Origin: VAXT01 sp035318925
GTDB taxonomy: Bacteria; Actinomycetota; Thermoleophilia; Gaiellales; Gaiellaceae
Direction: 5' to 3'
NCBI GenBank assembly: GCA_035318925.1
Contig: DATHDS010000036.1
Span: forward strand, 1 to 64,000
DNA: 64,000 nucleotides
The notes under the pieces were generated by a model that was not told the origin of the DNA, did no database searches, and saw only the letters and a list, made by a program, of their open reading frames with translations. This document shows positions 51,374 through 59,117 of this stretch, in pieces. Position numbers and translations under genes: made by a program. Positions within the stretch are counted from its first letter, which is position 1. Each line of letters starts with the position of its first letter.

Positions 51374-51874
51374 ATGACGACGAACCACGAGCGCGCGTTC
51401 GCCGAGCGGCCCGAGGTCTACGCCGCCTGGGTTCAGCTGAACACCGCGATCAAGGCCGGGATGGACCTGCGCCGCTACGAGTTGGCGACGCTCGCCGCAG
51501 CGCGGCGGCTCCGCTCGAGCTACTGCTGCCTCGCCCACGGCACGGTCCTGCTGGAGCAATTCGACGAGCCGGTGCTGAAGATCGCGCTCGATCACCGAGC
51601 CGCCGGCCTCGACGAGGTCGACGTCGCGGTCATGGACCTGGCCGAGCGGGTCGTCGATGACGCGACGTCGATCGGCGACGCCGACCTGCAGAGGCTGCGC
51701 GACCTCGGGCTCTCGGAGACCGAGATCATGGACGTCGTCCTCGCGGCCTGCGCGCGCTGCTTCTTCTCGAAGGCGCTCGACGCGCTCGGCGTCCGCGCAG
51801 ACGCGAGCTACCGCGACCTGGAACCCAGTCTCCGCGAGGCGCTCGTCGTCGGCCGGCCGATCGCCGACACCTAG
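51374..51874 (+). CDS. AhpD-like / carboxymuconolactone decarboxylase-family protein
   Basis: The 166-residue helical protein has the core RYELATLAAARRLRSSYCCL, AHG, with adjacent cysteines and a histidine in the order of the AhpD redox motif (E..C..C...H, here YCCLAH). The rest (VMDLAERVVDDATSIGDADL, LGLSETEIMDVVLAACARCF) fits the family. Members reduce peroxides or act as disulfide reductases. It follows PhzF by 44 bases. Confidence 0.87.
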   Translation: MTTNHERAFAERPEVYAAWVQLNTAIKAGMDLRRYELATLAAARRLRSSYCCLAHGTVLLEQFDEPVLKIALDHRAAGLDEVDVAVMDLAERVVDDATSIGDADLQRLRDLGLSETEIMDVVLAACARCFFSKALDALGVRADASYRDLEPSLREALVVGRPIADT

Positions 51875-51941
51875 TCCGGCAGCAAGCTGTCGCGGTAGCA
51901 GCAGAGGGTGCCGGGTCGCGAGGTACCCGCATAATTCGGGC

Positions 51942-52904
51942 GTGCTCTCAACTCCTGCCTGCCCGGTACAGGTCGTCGGCAAGCGGATTGTCGACAGGGA
52001 CGGTCACACCGTCTACCGCGCGCCGGGGTACCGGGTGCTGGCAGCGCAGGTCAAGTGCGACGGCCGCACGGTTTGGGTCCTCTTCCACGGCGGTGCCGAG
52101 ACGAGCCAGGAGGCGTACGTCGGTGTGCGTTCCGGCGACGGCGGCCGGACGTGGCGGCTCCTTCTCTCAGAACCCTACTTCGGAGTCCGAGCGCCGTTCA
52201 CGATCGACTCGTACTCGGGGCCGTGGACGATCGTTGGCGAGAATGTGGCCTACTTCGTCGGCTGGTGCCCCGCCTGCGGCTACGGGACCGTCTCGCTGAC
52301 GGTCACGCTCGACGGCGGCAGGCACTTCCGCCGCTACCGGATTCCGGAGCTCACGGGCTTCCGCGCCACCGGCATCCGCGTCGTCGGCGACGACGTCACA
52401 GTCGCGGCGAGAAGCAACTTGCGGACCGGGCCGCGTAGACGCAGGTCGACGATTGAGGTGACGCGGTTGCGTCCTGCGCAGCTAGGGCCACCTGGGCGCC
52501 CTGGCTGCCGACCGCCTTCCCCCGCGCTGCCGTTCGGCGGGAACAGCAATTTCCCGGAAGTGAAGGGGACTGCCAGGCGGATCAGCCTCTGGGCGCTGTT
52601 CTTCCTTCCGGCGCGCGGGTCGTGGATCGACCGCCGCGTTCTCAAGCTGGACGGCGTTCGGAGCAAGCAGCTCAAGATCGTGTGGAGGATGACGGGTCGA
52701 GGGAGATTCCGGTTGCTCGCGATCGGCCCCGGTGGTGTGCGGCTGCGGCCTCTCTGGGGACCGCAAAAGCACAGCAGCTCGACATGGAAGCGCCCTGGAA
52801 ACGAGTGGGGCAGCGGTTTCGTACTCCCCAAAAAGGGCTGCTGGCGCCTTCACGCAACTCGAGGCACTCAGCACGGCGACATCTGGCTGGTCGTCGCCGG
52901 GTAG
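51942..52904 (+). CDS. Sialidase/BNR-like beta-propeller protein
   Basis: From GTG 51942 the product has 320 residues. One Asp-box is visible (SGDGGRTWRLLLSEPY) and a related block follows (VTLDGGRHFRRYRIPE). The C-terminal domain from about 200 (WALFFLPARGSWIDRRVLKL, GNEWGSGFVLPKKGCWRLHA, TRGTQHGDIWLVVAG) is a beta-sandwich type with a cysteine pair. There is no signal peptide in this frame, unusual for such proteins, so the 5' end may have been lost or the true start lies elsewhere. Confidence 0.65.
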   Translation: MLSTPACPVQVVGKRIVDRDGHTVYRAPGYRVLAAQVKCDGRTVWVLFHGGAETSQEAYVGVRSGDGGRTWRLLLSEPYFGVRAPFTIDSYSGPWTIVGENVAYFVGWCPACGYGTVSLTVTLDGGRHFRRYRIPELTGFRATGIRVVGDDVTVAARSNLRTGPRRRRSTIEVTRLRPAQLGPPGRPGCRPPSPALPFGGNSNFPEVKGTARRISLWALFFLPARGSWIDRRVLKLDGVRSKQLKIVWRMTGRGRFRLLAIGPGGVRLRPLWGPQKHSSSTWKRPGNEWGSGFVLPKKGCWRLHATRGTQHGDIWLVVAG

Positions 52905-53090
52905 ACGGCATCGCCTCCAGCATTCGGAGAGGGAGCGTGCCTGAATGCCGCCTGAAGACGAACTGCGGCTCGCACTATGATCCGCGAGAGTGCCCGCCGG
53001 ACTGACGACCGTCGTCGTGGGGTCGCTTGTGCAGGCCGGCAGGGGATGGCTCTCGTCGGGCTCTTGCTCGGAGGAGGTTGCTTCGTGACG

Positions 53091-53146
53091 ACGAAGAACG
53101 CCGTCGCGGCCGCGAGGTCGTCGACCACGATGCCCACGTGCTCCAT
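53091..53146 (-). pseudogene. VOC-family start fragment
   Basis: Only MEHVGIVVDDLAAATAFFV remains, the first strand and helix of a VOC protein. After that the frame continues into low-complexity sequence with no similarity to the family. It is a 19-codon remnant. Confidence 0.5.
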
Positions 53147-53164
53147 GCGTTAGATCGTCATGCG

Positions 53165-53674
53165 CTAGCTCTCGTGCTTCTGCGAGAGGATCGTGTGGAT
53201 CTGCTTCGTGAGAGCCGCGACGTGCTCCGTCAGCTCCTTGTCCTGCTGCGTGAGAGTGGTGTTCGAGGTGAGCAGCTCGAGCAGCTTGTCGGTCTCGGCT
53301 TTCGCGGCCTGCTCGAGCCGGCTGTGGCTCTTGTCGATCCGCTCGGAATGGAGCTTGTCGCGGTCCGCCTGGCGCGTCTGCGCAAGCAGGATCAGCGGCG
53401 CCGCGTACGCAGCCTGGAGCGAGAACAGCAGGTTCAAGGCGATGAAGGGGTAGACGTCCCATGCGAACCCGAGATGCAGCTGAGTCGAGTTCAGTACCAC
53501 CCAAACGAGAACGGCACAGGTCTGCCCGAGAATGTACTGGGGGGTGCCGAAGAACCGCGCTGCCTGTTCCGCGACCCGCCCGAACGAGTCGTTGCCGAAC
53601 GCACCATGCAGTTCCGCCCGCCGATGATGCTCGGACGGGCTCGCGGCTTCGGTTTTGCGGTCAGTCGAGACCAT
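53165..53674 (-). CDS. DUF1003-family membrane protein
   Basis: From ATG 53674 the protein has 169 residues. Two membrane helices (LGQTCAVLVWVVLNSTQL, VYPFIALNLLFSLQAAYAAP with LILLAQTRQADRDKLHSERI) form the DUF1003 signature. The C-terminal third is a coiled coil (LLELLTSNTTLTQQDKELTE). DUF1003 proteins are predicted inner-membrane proteins of unknown function. Confidence 0.9.
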   Translation of the reverse strand: MVSTDRKTEAASPSEHHRRAELHGAFGNDSFGRVAEQAARFFGTPQYILGQTCAVLVWVVLNSTQLHLGFAWDVYPFIALNLLFSLQAAYAAPLILLAQTRQADRDKLHSERIDKSHSRLEQAAKAETDKLLELLTSNTTLTQQDKELTEHVAALTKQIHTILSQKHES

Positions 53675-53743
53675 CGCTGCGTGTTCTCGCCGTCGGAGCC
53701 CGTTCCTCCGCACGGTCACCTGCTCGAGCGAACCGGCCGGCTG

Positions 53744-54793
53744 TTAGCCGGCGTAGAGCCCGAAGAAGAGGCGGCTGCCGTCCTTCGACCAAGAAAGAGA
53801 CGACAGCGAAGCCTGGGCGCCGGCAACCGGAGGCTCTCTCAAGACCAGCCGGTTCCTGCGGGCTCGCAGGTCCCTGACGATCAGCTGCATCTCACCGTGG
53901 CGAACCGAAACGAAGGCAAACTTCCGCCCCTGCGGTGACAAAGCGCCCGCACCGAGATGGCCGGATGCCAAGACGATGGCCTTCTGCCGGTCGCGCGGCA
54001 CGAGCAGATAGGACGTCTCGGACCGCGCGTATTGCCGTGGGCGGGAGACGAGCAAGGCCCCTTGTGACCATCCAAGCGCATAGCCCGAGCCGAGGTTCTG
54101 GCGGCGACCGTTCAGGCAAGCCACGCGGGCTGCGTAGCCCCGTGAACGCGACACGGTGTAGGCGACGCAGCGCCCGTTCGGCGACCACGTGGGACCCCAG
54201 CGCCAACCTCCCTGGTCTAGGTCGCGCCGGCCGTTTCCGTCGAGCGAGGCGATGGCGACCGTTCCAGTGTCCGCATACGTGTCATAGCTGCCGACGAAGG
54301 CGACCCTCTTTCCCGACGGCGAGAACGCGGGCTGCAATGTGTGTGTGCTGAGCCGACGAAGATTCGTCCCGTCTGGGTTGACCAACCAAACCTCCCAGAT
54401 CGCGCAAGCGGTTCCGAGCGGCGAACAAGCCGAATCGTCGGCGCGGTCGAAAGCGATCGTCCTGGCATCTGGCGACCAGGTGACCAAGCCCTGGCCGCCG
54501 CCGGTGATTCCAGCGAGGGTGACCAGCGATCGATGTTGGTCGGTACCCAGCGAGACCGTTTCGAGATCGGAATCCCCGCGCTGGACGACGACAGTGCGTC
54601 GGTCGGGCGAGATTGCCTGGACTGCACCCTCGCTCGGGCTCAGCAGTCGTCGCAATCCCGTGCCGTCGGCGCGCAGCTCGTAGAAACCCTGGTACGAGGC
54701 CTGTCCCGTAGTGGAGCGGGCTTCCGACTGACCGAAGAGCACCGGCACGACACAGGCGAGGCAAGCGAGCACGAATTTTATGCGCCCCGGCAC
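53744..54793 (-). CDS. Secreted TolB-like beta-propeller protein
   Basis: The 349-residue protein has a signal peptide (KFVLACLACVVPVLFGQSEA) and then repeats of the TolB/WD40-like type: LVTWSPDARTIAFDRADDSA, LQPAFSPSGKRVAFVGSYDT, PTWSPNGRCVAYTVSRSRGY and LSSLSWSKDGSRLFFGLYAG. About six blades fit the length. It is exported and probably binds proteins or polymers in the envelope. It stands alone. Confidence 0.88.
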   Translation of the reverse strand: MPGRIKFVLACLACVVPVLFGQSEARSTTGQASYQGFYELRADGTGLRRLLSPSEGAVQAISPDRRTVVVQRGDSDLETVSLGTDQHRSLVTLAGITGGGQGLVTWSPDARTIAFDRADDSACSPLGTACAIWEVWLVNPDGTNLRRLSTHTLQPAFSPSGKRVAFVGSYDTYADTGTVAIASLDGNGRRDLDQGGWRWGPTWSPNGRCVAYTVSRSRGYAARVACLNGRRQNLGSGYALGWSQGALLVSRPRQYARSETSYLLVPRDRQKAIVLASGHLGAGALSPQGRKFAFVSVRHGEMQLIVRDLRARRNRLVLREPPVAGAQASLSSLSWSKDGSRLFFGLYAG

Positions 54794-54878
54794 GGGTGAA
54801 ACCGTAACCGCACGTTGTTACCAATTCGTCAACGACGCACTCTTCGTAATGAGTGCCGGGAGCGGCGACTGCGCCGTG

Positions 54879-54908
54879 GGCCAGCGTGCGCGAATGTCCC
54901 CCGACTAG
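54879..54908. repeat. GGAATG-type intergenic repeat
   Basis: GGGCCAGCGTGCGCGAATGTC followed by CCCCGACT belongs to the repeat family, read as GGGCCAGCGTGCGCGAATG and TCCCCCGACT. It lies between the propeller gene and the second cupin/TPR gene. Confidence 0.5.
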
Positions 54909-54940
54909 GCTGAGCTCGTCGAGGGTCGAGACCTACGCGC

Positions 54941-55579
54941 TCAGCGAAGCGCCTCCTCGAACCGCGGGTCGTCGCGTATGGCGGCGAAGTCGTCGTCTCT
55001 GCGCGCGTCTTCGCGGAACCGCGGGAGCAGCTCGACGGACCGACGGAGGTGGGCGAACGTGTCATCGGCAGTGTCGCCCGCGAGCGCTGCGAAGCACGCG
55101 TAGTTGTAATGCAAGCCCGCGTGGTCCGGCATGTGCTCGAGGGCACCGCGCACCGCTTCGAGCGCGTCGGCGTACCGCTGTTCGCCGTAGGCCTTCATGG
55201 ACTCGCTGTGGAACGGCCACGCCTCGCCCCAGTCGATCCCCTGGTACGCCTCGCCGGGTGTCGCCCCGACAGCGAGGACGGTTCCGTCGCCGGTCGCCTT
55301 CCGCCGTGACTCCGGCCGGACGGACACGAATGTCCCTGCCGGCGCGTCGACCGCCTCGCCGTCGATCTCGAAGGTCGCCTTCCCGTCGAGCACGATGTAC
55401 AGCTCCTCCTGGCCGGACCCGGCCTCGTCGTGCTCACTGATCAGCGTGCCGTCCTCGCTGGGCGTGTAGGCGTTGATTCCGAATGCGTGGATCCCGAGGT
55501 GCTCGCGCACCGGAATATCTCTGCCGCGCCGCTCGATGTCGTCGAGGTGCGCGACCTGCCACGTCGGGTTGTCGTTCAT
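54941..55579 (-). CDS. Cupin-domain protein with TPR-like C-terminus, copy 2
   Basis: The 212-residue paralogue of 21062-21703 has the same two parts: cupin (ISEHDEAGSGQEELYIVLDG, ATFEIDGEAVDAPAGTFVSV) and helical repeats (YADALEAVRGALEHMPDHAG, TFAHLRRSVELLPRFRE). A GGAGGTGA ribosome-binding site precedes the ATG. It sits downstream of a GNAT gene and the second SRPBCC/ArsR pair. The histidine of the first cupin motif is kept. Confidence 0.87.
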   Translation of the reverse strand: MNDNPTWQVAHLDDIERRGRDIPVREHLGIHAFGINAYTPSEDGTLISEHDEAGSGQEELYIVLDGKATFEIDGEAVDAPAGTFVSVRPESRRKATGDGTVLAVGATPGEAYQGIDWGEAWPFHSESMKAYGEQRYADALEAVRGALEHMPDHAGLHYNYACFAALAGDTADDTFAHLRRSVELLPRFREDARRDDDFAAIRDDPRFEEALR

Positions 55580-55634
55580 CCGTCTTCACCTCCGAGTTGC
55601 GCGGGTCGTTGCTAATCGTCGATCGTAACCGCCG

Positions 55635-56111
55635 TCAACCGGCGCGCTCGGCGTAGGCCACACGCTCGAACGGCCACTCGTCCGCGAGCCAGTTCGTTAC
55701 GGCCCGCCACAGCTGCACATCGAGCTCGGGCCGGCTCGCCCGCACCCATGAGAGCACACTCGCATCGTGCTGCTCGATGTCGTCGGGATAGATGTACACG
55801 CAGCCGAGCACGTGGCCGGTCGCAGGGTCGAGGACGGTGTAGGTAAAGCCCGCCCTGTTCTCGAAGTCGTCGGCGTGCGCTCGCAGGTCGCGGAGGTTGT
55901 CCTCCAAGCTGCGGTCGTCGGGCCAGGAGCTCGTCTCCCAGCCGGGCGTCATGTGGACGTGCTCGACGGACGACGACCACGCCTCGTAGTCGGCGTCGTT
56001 GTGTTGCGGCCCGAGTGGCTCGAGCCTGAATTGCTCCGTCGCGAGAGCGAGCGGGACGACGAAGCCGGACGGGACAAACGGCCCTTGCGCCACACCCACA
56101 TCTTCGTCCAT
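55635..56111 (-). CDS. GNAT-family acetyltransferase
   Basis: The 158-residue protein from ATG 56111 reads LEPLGPQHNDADYEAWSSSV, FTYTVLDPATGHVLGCVYIY and ASVLSWVRASRPELDVQLWR, then AVTNWLADEWPFERVAYAER. It has a GNAT-like order of strands, although the acetyl-CoA loop is not the standard Q/RxxGxG/A. It is inserted between the SRPBCC and cupin genes of this module; the first copy of the module lacks it. Confidence 0.8.
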   Translation of the reverse strand: MDEDVGVAQGPFVPSGFVVPLALATEQFRLEPLGPQHNDADYEAWSSSVEHVHMTPGWETSSWPDDRSLEDNLRDLRAHADDFENRAGFTYTVLDPATGHVLGCVYIYPDDIEQHDASVLSWVRASRPELDVQLWRAVTNWLADEWPFERVAYAERAG

Positions 56112-56201
56112 CCGGCCGGCAGCTCTCAAAGAACCAGAACTGGGACAGGAGCGGCGGGCCCAGGTCTGACCGAGCCGGCGGGCACTTTTTCGTCCCCTCA
56201 A

Positions 56202-56702
56202 CTACCCAGAGGCAGTCGCCTTTTGATCGAGCAGTGACCTCAAGTAATCCTCCATTTTGTTGAAGCTGTCTTCCTGGCCATCGTTCTTGGTCATGTGGGC
56301 GCGCCCGGCCTGGTCGCGGAACGCCATCCTCATCGTCAGCTTCGTCACTCCGTCCGTCTCGTGCAGTTCGACCGTCTCGTCGGCCCACGCATCCGGCCAC
56401 CCTTCGAACAGCCACGTGTCGACGATCCGGGTCGGCGGCTCGATCTCCAGGTACGTTCCCCGAAACGCGCATTCTTTTCCGTCCGGGGTCACGAAGACGA
56501 TGCGGTAGTCCCCTCCGACGCGCAGGTCCATCGAGCACTCCGTCACCTGATCCTCAAATGGAGCGAACCAGTTGCGCACATGCTCCGGCTTCGTCAATAC
56601 GTCGAAGACGAGTGCGATCGGGGCGTCGAACTCCCGCGTGGTGACGATCTCGAGATCGCTCGGGAATTCGACGACCGAGGTCCCATGCCGATTAGCTGTC
56701 AC
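56202..56702 (-). CDS. SRPBCC (AHSA1-like) domain protein, copy 2
   Basis: The 166-residue paralogue of 21939-22439 shares EIVTTREFDAPIALVFDVLT, KPEHVRNWFAPF, DLRVGGDYRIVF, GTYLEIEPPTRIVDTWLFEG and the C-terminal SFNKMEDYLRSLLDQ. The GTG start lies inside the end of the ArsR gene (11-base overlap), so the two are co-translated. It probably binds a hydrophobic ligand in the helix-grip cavity. Confidence 0.92.
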   Translation of the reverse strand: MTANRHGTSVVEFPSDLEIVTTREFDAPIALVFDVLTKPEHVRNWFAPFEDQVTECSMDLRVGGDYRIVFVTPDGKECAFRGTYLEIEPPTRIVDTWLFEGWPDAWADETVELHETDGVTKLTMRMAFRDQAGRAHMTKNDGQEDSFNKMEDYLRSLLDQKATASG

Positions 56703-57039
56703 TGCCGCTCTCCTTTCGTTGGAGCTCTTTGAGGTAGTCGTCCATCCGTTCCAGGCGCTCGTTCCACGCCTGCTCGTACTTGGCCAACCACTCGTGCAAC
56801 GGCTGAAGGCGCGCGGGTTCCAGGCTGTACAGCCGGCGACGCCCCTCCGCGCGGCGCCTGACGAGTCCCACCTCGCTGAGCACCCGTAGGTGCTTCGAAA
56901 CCTGAGGCTGGGACAGCGCGAGGTCGTTCACGATCGCCCCCACCGCCTTCTCGCCTGCGATCAGCGTGTCCAGGATCTCGCGACGGTGTGCCTCGGCGAT
57001 TGCATTGAAGACATCCGACGTCGTGGAAGCGCGGGCCAC
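56692..57039 (-). CDS. ArsR-family repressor, copy 2
   Basis: From GTG 57039 the protein has 115 residues: VARASTTSDVFNAIAEAHRR, AIVNDLALSQPQVSKHLRVL (helix-turn-helix) and LVRRRAEGRRRLYSLEPARL. It is about 85 percent identical by eye to copy 1. The GTG is six bases after TATGAT, so the transcript is probably leaderless, as in copy 1. It should bind the palindrome in its own promoter. Confidence 0.9.
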   Translation of the reverse strand: MARASTTSDVFNAIAEAHRREILDTLIAGEKAVGAIVNDLALSQPQVSKHLRVLSEVGLVRRRAEGRRRLYSLEPARLQPLHEWLAKYEQAWNERLERMDDYLKELQRKESGSDS

Positions 57040-57045
57040 GGTGAC

Positions 57046-57073
57046 ATCATATTCCGACATCGGCATATGTCAA
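57046..57073 (-). promoter_or_regulatory. ArsR promoter with overlapping palindrome, copy 2
   Basis: TTGACA (57068-57073) and TATGAT (57046-57051) are spaced by 16 bases, exactly as in copy 1, and the palindrome TGACATATGCCGATGTCG overlaps the -35 with one mismatch. Retention of this layout in both copies argues that it is functional. Confidence 0.7.
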
Positions 57074-57084
57074 GTGGCCCATGG

Positions 57085-57158
57085 CCTGCACGCTGACATC
57101 GGCTGGCTCGCTAGGTGTAGGACGCTCCGCTCGGCCAGCGTTCCGGAATGACGCCTTA
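57085..57158. repeat. Full-length intergenic repeat
   Basis: The segment begins GCCTGCACGCTGACATCGGC, continues GACGCTCCGCTCGGCCAGCG and ends TTCCGGAATGACGCCTTA. It matches 22828-22892 in order. It ends 12 bases before the cupin gene start at 57170, so its 3' edge may include expression signals. Confidence 0.7.
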
Positions 57159-57169
57159 GGATTGCGCCC

Positions 57170-57571
57170 GTGCCGTTCACGCTCAGGAACATCAAGGAGG
57201 ATCTGGAGGACGTCGGCTCTAGGTTCGACGGCGCGCCGGACCTGGAGTTCCGCGCGGCGACGAAGGCGCTCGGGCTCGAGAAAGCCGCCCTTAGCTACCA
57301 GCGCGTTCCGCCCAGCTATCGCTTTCCGTACGGCCACACACACGAGACGCAAGAGGAGGTGTACGTGGTCCTGCGCGGGAGCGGGCGGATGAAAGTCGAC
57401 GACGAGATCGTCGAGCTCAGGGAATGGGACGCGGTGCGCGTCCCGCCCGGCACATGGCGAGGCTACGAGGGCGGGCCAGAGGGCCTCGAGATCCTCGTCA
57501 TCGGCGCGCCCAATCTCGGCGAGGATCCGCGCGAAGACGTCGACGGCCAGCGCGATTGGTGGGCTGACTAG
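57170..57571 (+). CDS. Cupin-domain protein
   Basis: The 133-residue protein starts at GTG. The cupin barrel spans about 40-115: PYGHTHETQEEVYVVLRGSG (motif 1 with two histidines and a glutamate) and WDAVRVPPGTWRGYEGGPEG (motif 2). It is a single-domain metal-binding cupin of unknown substrate. It follows directly after a full-length repeat, which leaves little room for a separate promoter. Confidence 0.87.
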   Translation: MPFTLRNIKEDLEDVGSRFDGAPDLEFRAATKALGLEKAALSYQRVPPSYRFPYGHTHETQEEVYVVLRGSGRMKVDDEIVELREWDAVRVPPGTWRGYEGGPEGLEILVIGAPNLGEDPREDVDGQRDWWAD

Positions 57572-57604
57572 CCGCTGGCGTAGTAGGCAAGATCCGGGAT
57601 AGCG

Positions 57605-57659
57605 ACCGACATAGGTGTCAGCCGCTCGGCTACGCCAGCGTTCGGGAATGACGCCTGAG
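57605..57659. repeat. GGAATG-core intergenic repeat
   Basis: ACGCCAGCGTTCGGGAATG followed by ACGCCTGA ends a segment with the palindromic block GACATAGGTGTCAGCC. It is a diverged full-length member of the repeat family, lying between the cupin gene and a VOC gene. Confidence 0.65.
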
Positions 57660-57672
57660 CGCGTGTCCGATG

Positions 57673-58110
57673 TCAGCCGATCTGCTCGGCCAGCCCGATG
57701 AGAATGCCCTCGGGGCCTCGGACGTAGCAGAGCCGATACACGTCTTCGTACTGGACCACTTCGTCGACGAGTTGCGCGCCGTGTCTGCGGAGCCGGGCGA
57801 GGGTATCGTCGAGGTCGTCCACGGCGAACATGACACGCAGGTAGCCCAGAGCGTTCACCGGTGCGTTCCGGTGATCGGCGACGACAGGTGGCGCGAGAAA
57901 TCGCGAGAGTTCGATCCGGCCGTGGCCGTCCGGCATGCGCATCATGGCGATCTCGACGCGCTGGTCGCGCAGTCCAGTGACGCGCCCTGACCAGTCTCCT
58001 TCGATCATGGCTCGCCCTTCGAGTTCGAGGCCCAGCTCGGCGAAAAACGAGATAGCGGCATCAAGCGATTCCACCACGATGCCGACGTTGTCCATCCGTT
58101 GAAGCGCCAC
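57673..58110 (-). CDS. VOC-family (glyoxalase-fold) protein
   Basis: The 145-residue protein starts at GTG 58110 (or ATG 58095) and reads QRMDNVGIVVESLDAAISFF, AELGLELEGRAMIEGDWSGR, then the second module LGYLRVMFAVDDLDDTLARL and YRLCYVRGPEGILIGLAEQI. The GPEGI motif with its glutamate is the usual metal position. It looks intact and is likely an isomerase, dioxygenase or binding protein of unknown substrate. Confidence 0.88.
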   Translation of the reverse strand: MALQRMDNVGIVVESLDAAISFFAELGLELEGRAMIEGDWSGRVTGLRDQRVEIAMMRMPDGHGRIELSRFLAPPVVADHRNAPVNALGYLRVMFAVDDLDDTLARLRRHGAQLVDEVVQYEDVYRLCYVRGPEGILIGLAEQIG

Positions 58111-58182
58111 GCGGCCATTCTTGCGGTTCGCAAAGATCACCGGTGTCCGCGAGGCGCGCGGGATCAGGTGTCCGTACCTCTG

Positions 58183-58213
58183 GTTGGGCCAGTGCTCGGC
58201 AATGTCCCCTGAA
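58183..58213. repeat. GGAATG-type intergenic repeat
   Basis: TTGGGCCAGTGCTCGGCAATG followed by TCCCCTGA, read as TTGGGCCAGTGCTCGGC and AATGTCCCCTGA, is a short repeat copy between the VOC gene and the peptidase E gene. Confidence 0.5.
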
Positions 58214-58335
58214 GACGTGAGGCTGGATCTGGCAGCAGCCGATGACTCTTCGCTGGTCTGGGAGTCTCTACCGCGTACGGATCCGTAAGCGCGCCTAGAA
58301 CGTTCTCGCCTGCAGCAACGACTCCGGGAGGCAAC

Positions 58336-59004
58336 ATGAAGCTTCTTCTCACGTCCGGCGGCGTCACGAACACGAGCATCCGCGATGCGCTGGTCGACCT
58401 GCTGGGCAATCCGATCGACGATTCCAGTGCCCTCTGCATCCCGACAGCGGAGTACGGCCACCCCATGTGCACGCCGGCCTCGGCCTGGCGCTTCATCGCC
58501 GGCCAGACCCCGGGACCCATGTGCGACCTGGGCTGGAAGTCGGTGGGCGTCCTCGAGCTCACGGCACTGTCCAGCATCGGCGAGGAGCGCTGGGTCCCCT
58601 GGGTTCGGGAGGCTGACGTCCTGCTGGTGGACGGCGGCGATGCGACGTACCTGTGCCACTGGATGCGGCAGGCCGGGCTGGCGGATCTGCTGGCGTCGCT
58701 GACCGCGACGGTCTGGGTGGGGGTGAGCGCAGGGAGCATGGTAATGACCCCCCGGATCGGTGACGACTTCGTCAACTGGCGGCCGCCCGCCGGCGGCGAC
58801 AGCACCCTAGGGGTCGTCGACTTCTCGATCTTCCCGCATCTGGATCACGAACTGATGCCGGAGAACACCATGGCCGAGGCGGAGAGATGGGCCGCCGACA
58901 TCGCGGGTCCGGCGTACGCCATCGACGACCAGACCGCCATCAAAGTGACCGACGGTGCCGTCGAAGTCGTCTCCGAGGGGCACTGGAAACTGTTCACCCC
59001 CTAG
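58336..59004 (+). CDS. Peptidase E-like (S51) serine peptidase
   Basis: The 222-residue protein has GGGAGG six bases before ATG. The S51 core is visible: LLLTSGGVTNTSIRDALVDL, ADVLLVDGGDATYLCHWMRQ (DGG motif), TVWVGVSAGSMVMTPRIGDD (nucleophile serine in GVSAGS) and LGVVDFSIFPHLDHELMPEN (histidine). It would cleave Asp-X dipeptides or a related substrate in the cytoplasm, although many family members are not dipeptidases. Confidence 0.9.
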   Translation: MKLLLTSGGVTNTSIRDALVDLLGNPIDDSSALCIPTAEYGHPMCTPASAWRFIAGQTPGPMCDLGWKSVGVLELTALSSIGEERWVPWVREADVLLVDGGDATYLCHWMRQAGLADLLASLTATVWVGVSAGSMVMTPRIGDDFVNWRPPAGGDSTLGVVDFSIFPHLDHELMPENTMAEAERWAADIAGPAYAIDDQTAIKVTDGAVEVVSEGHWKLFTP

Positions 59005-59064
59005 GACCGAGAGCCCTGCGACAGGAGATGGGCGTCTTCGGATGCTCGTCCATCCGTGGGGTCC

Positions 59065-59116
59065 GCAACGCCGACATCGGCTCCGGAGCTAAGACGCTCC
59101 GCTGGGCCAGCGTCCT
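59065..59116. repeat. Intergenic repeat, 3'-truncated
   Basis: CGCAACGCCGACATCGGCTC, then AAGACGCTCCGCTGGGCCAG and CGTCC closely match 22828-22892, but the GGAATG core is missing and the sequence ends at the stop codon of the permease gene on the other strand. Confidence 0.6.
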
Positions 59117-59117
59117 G

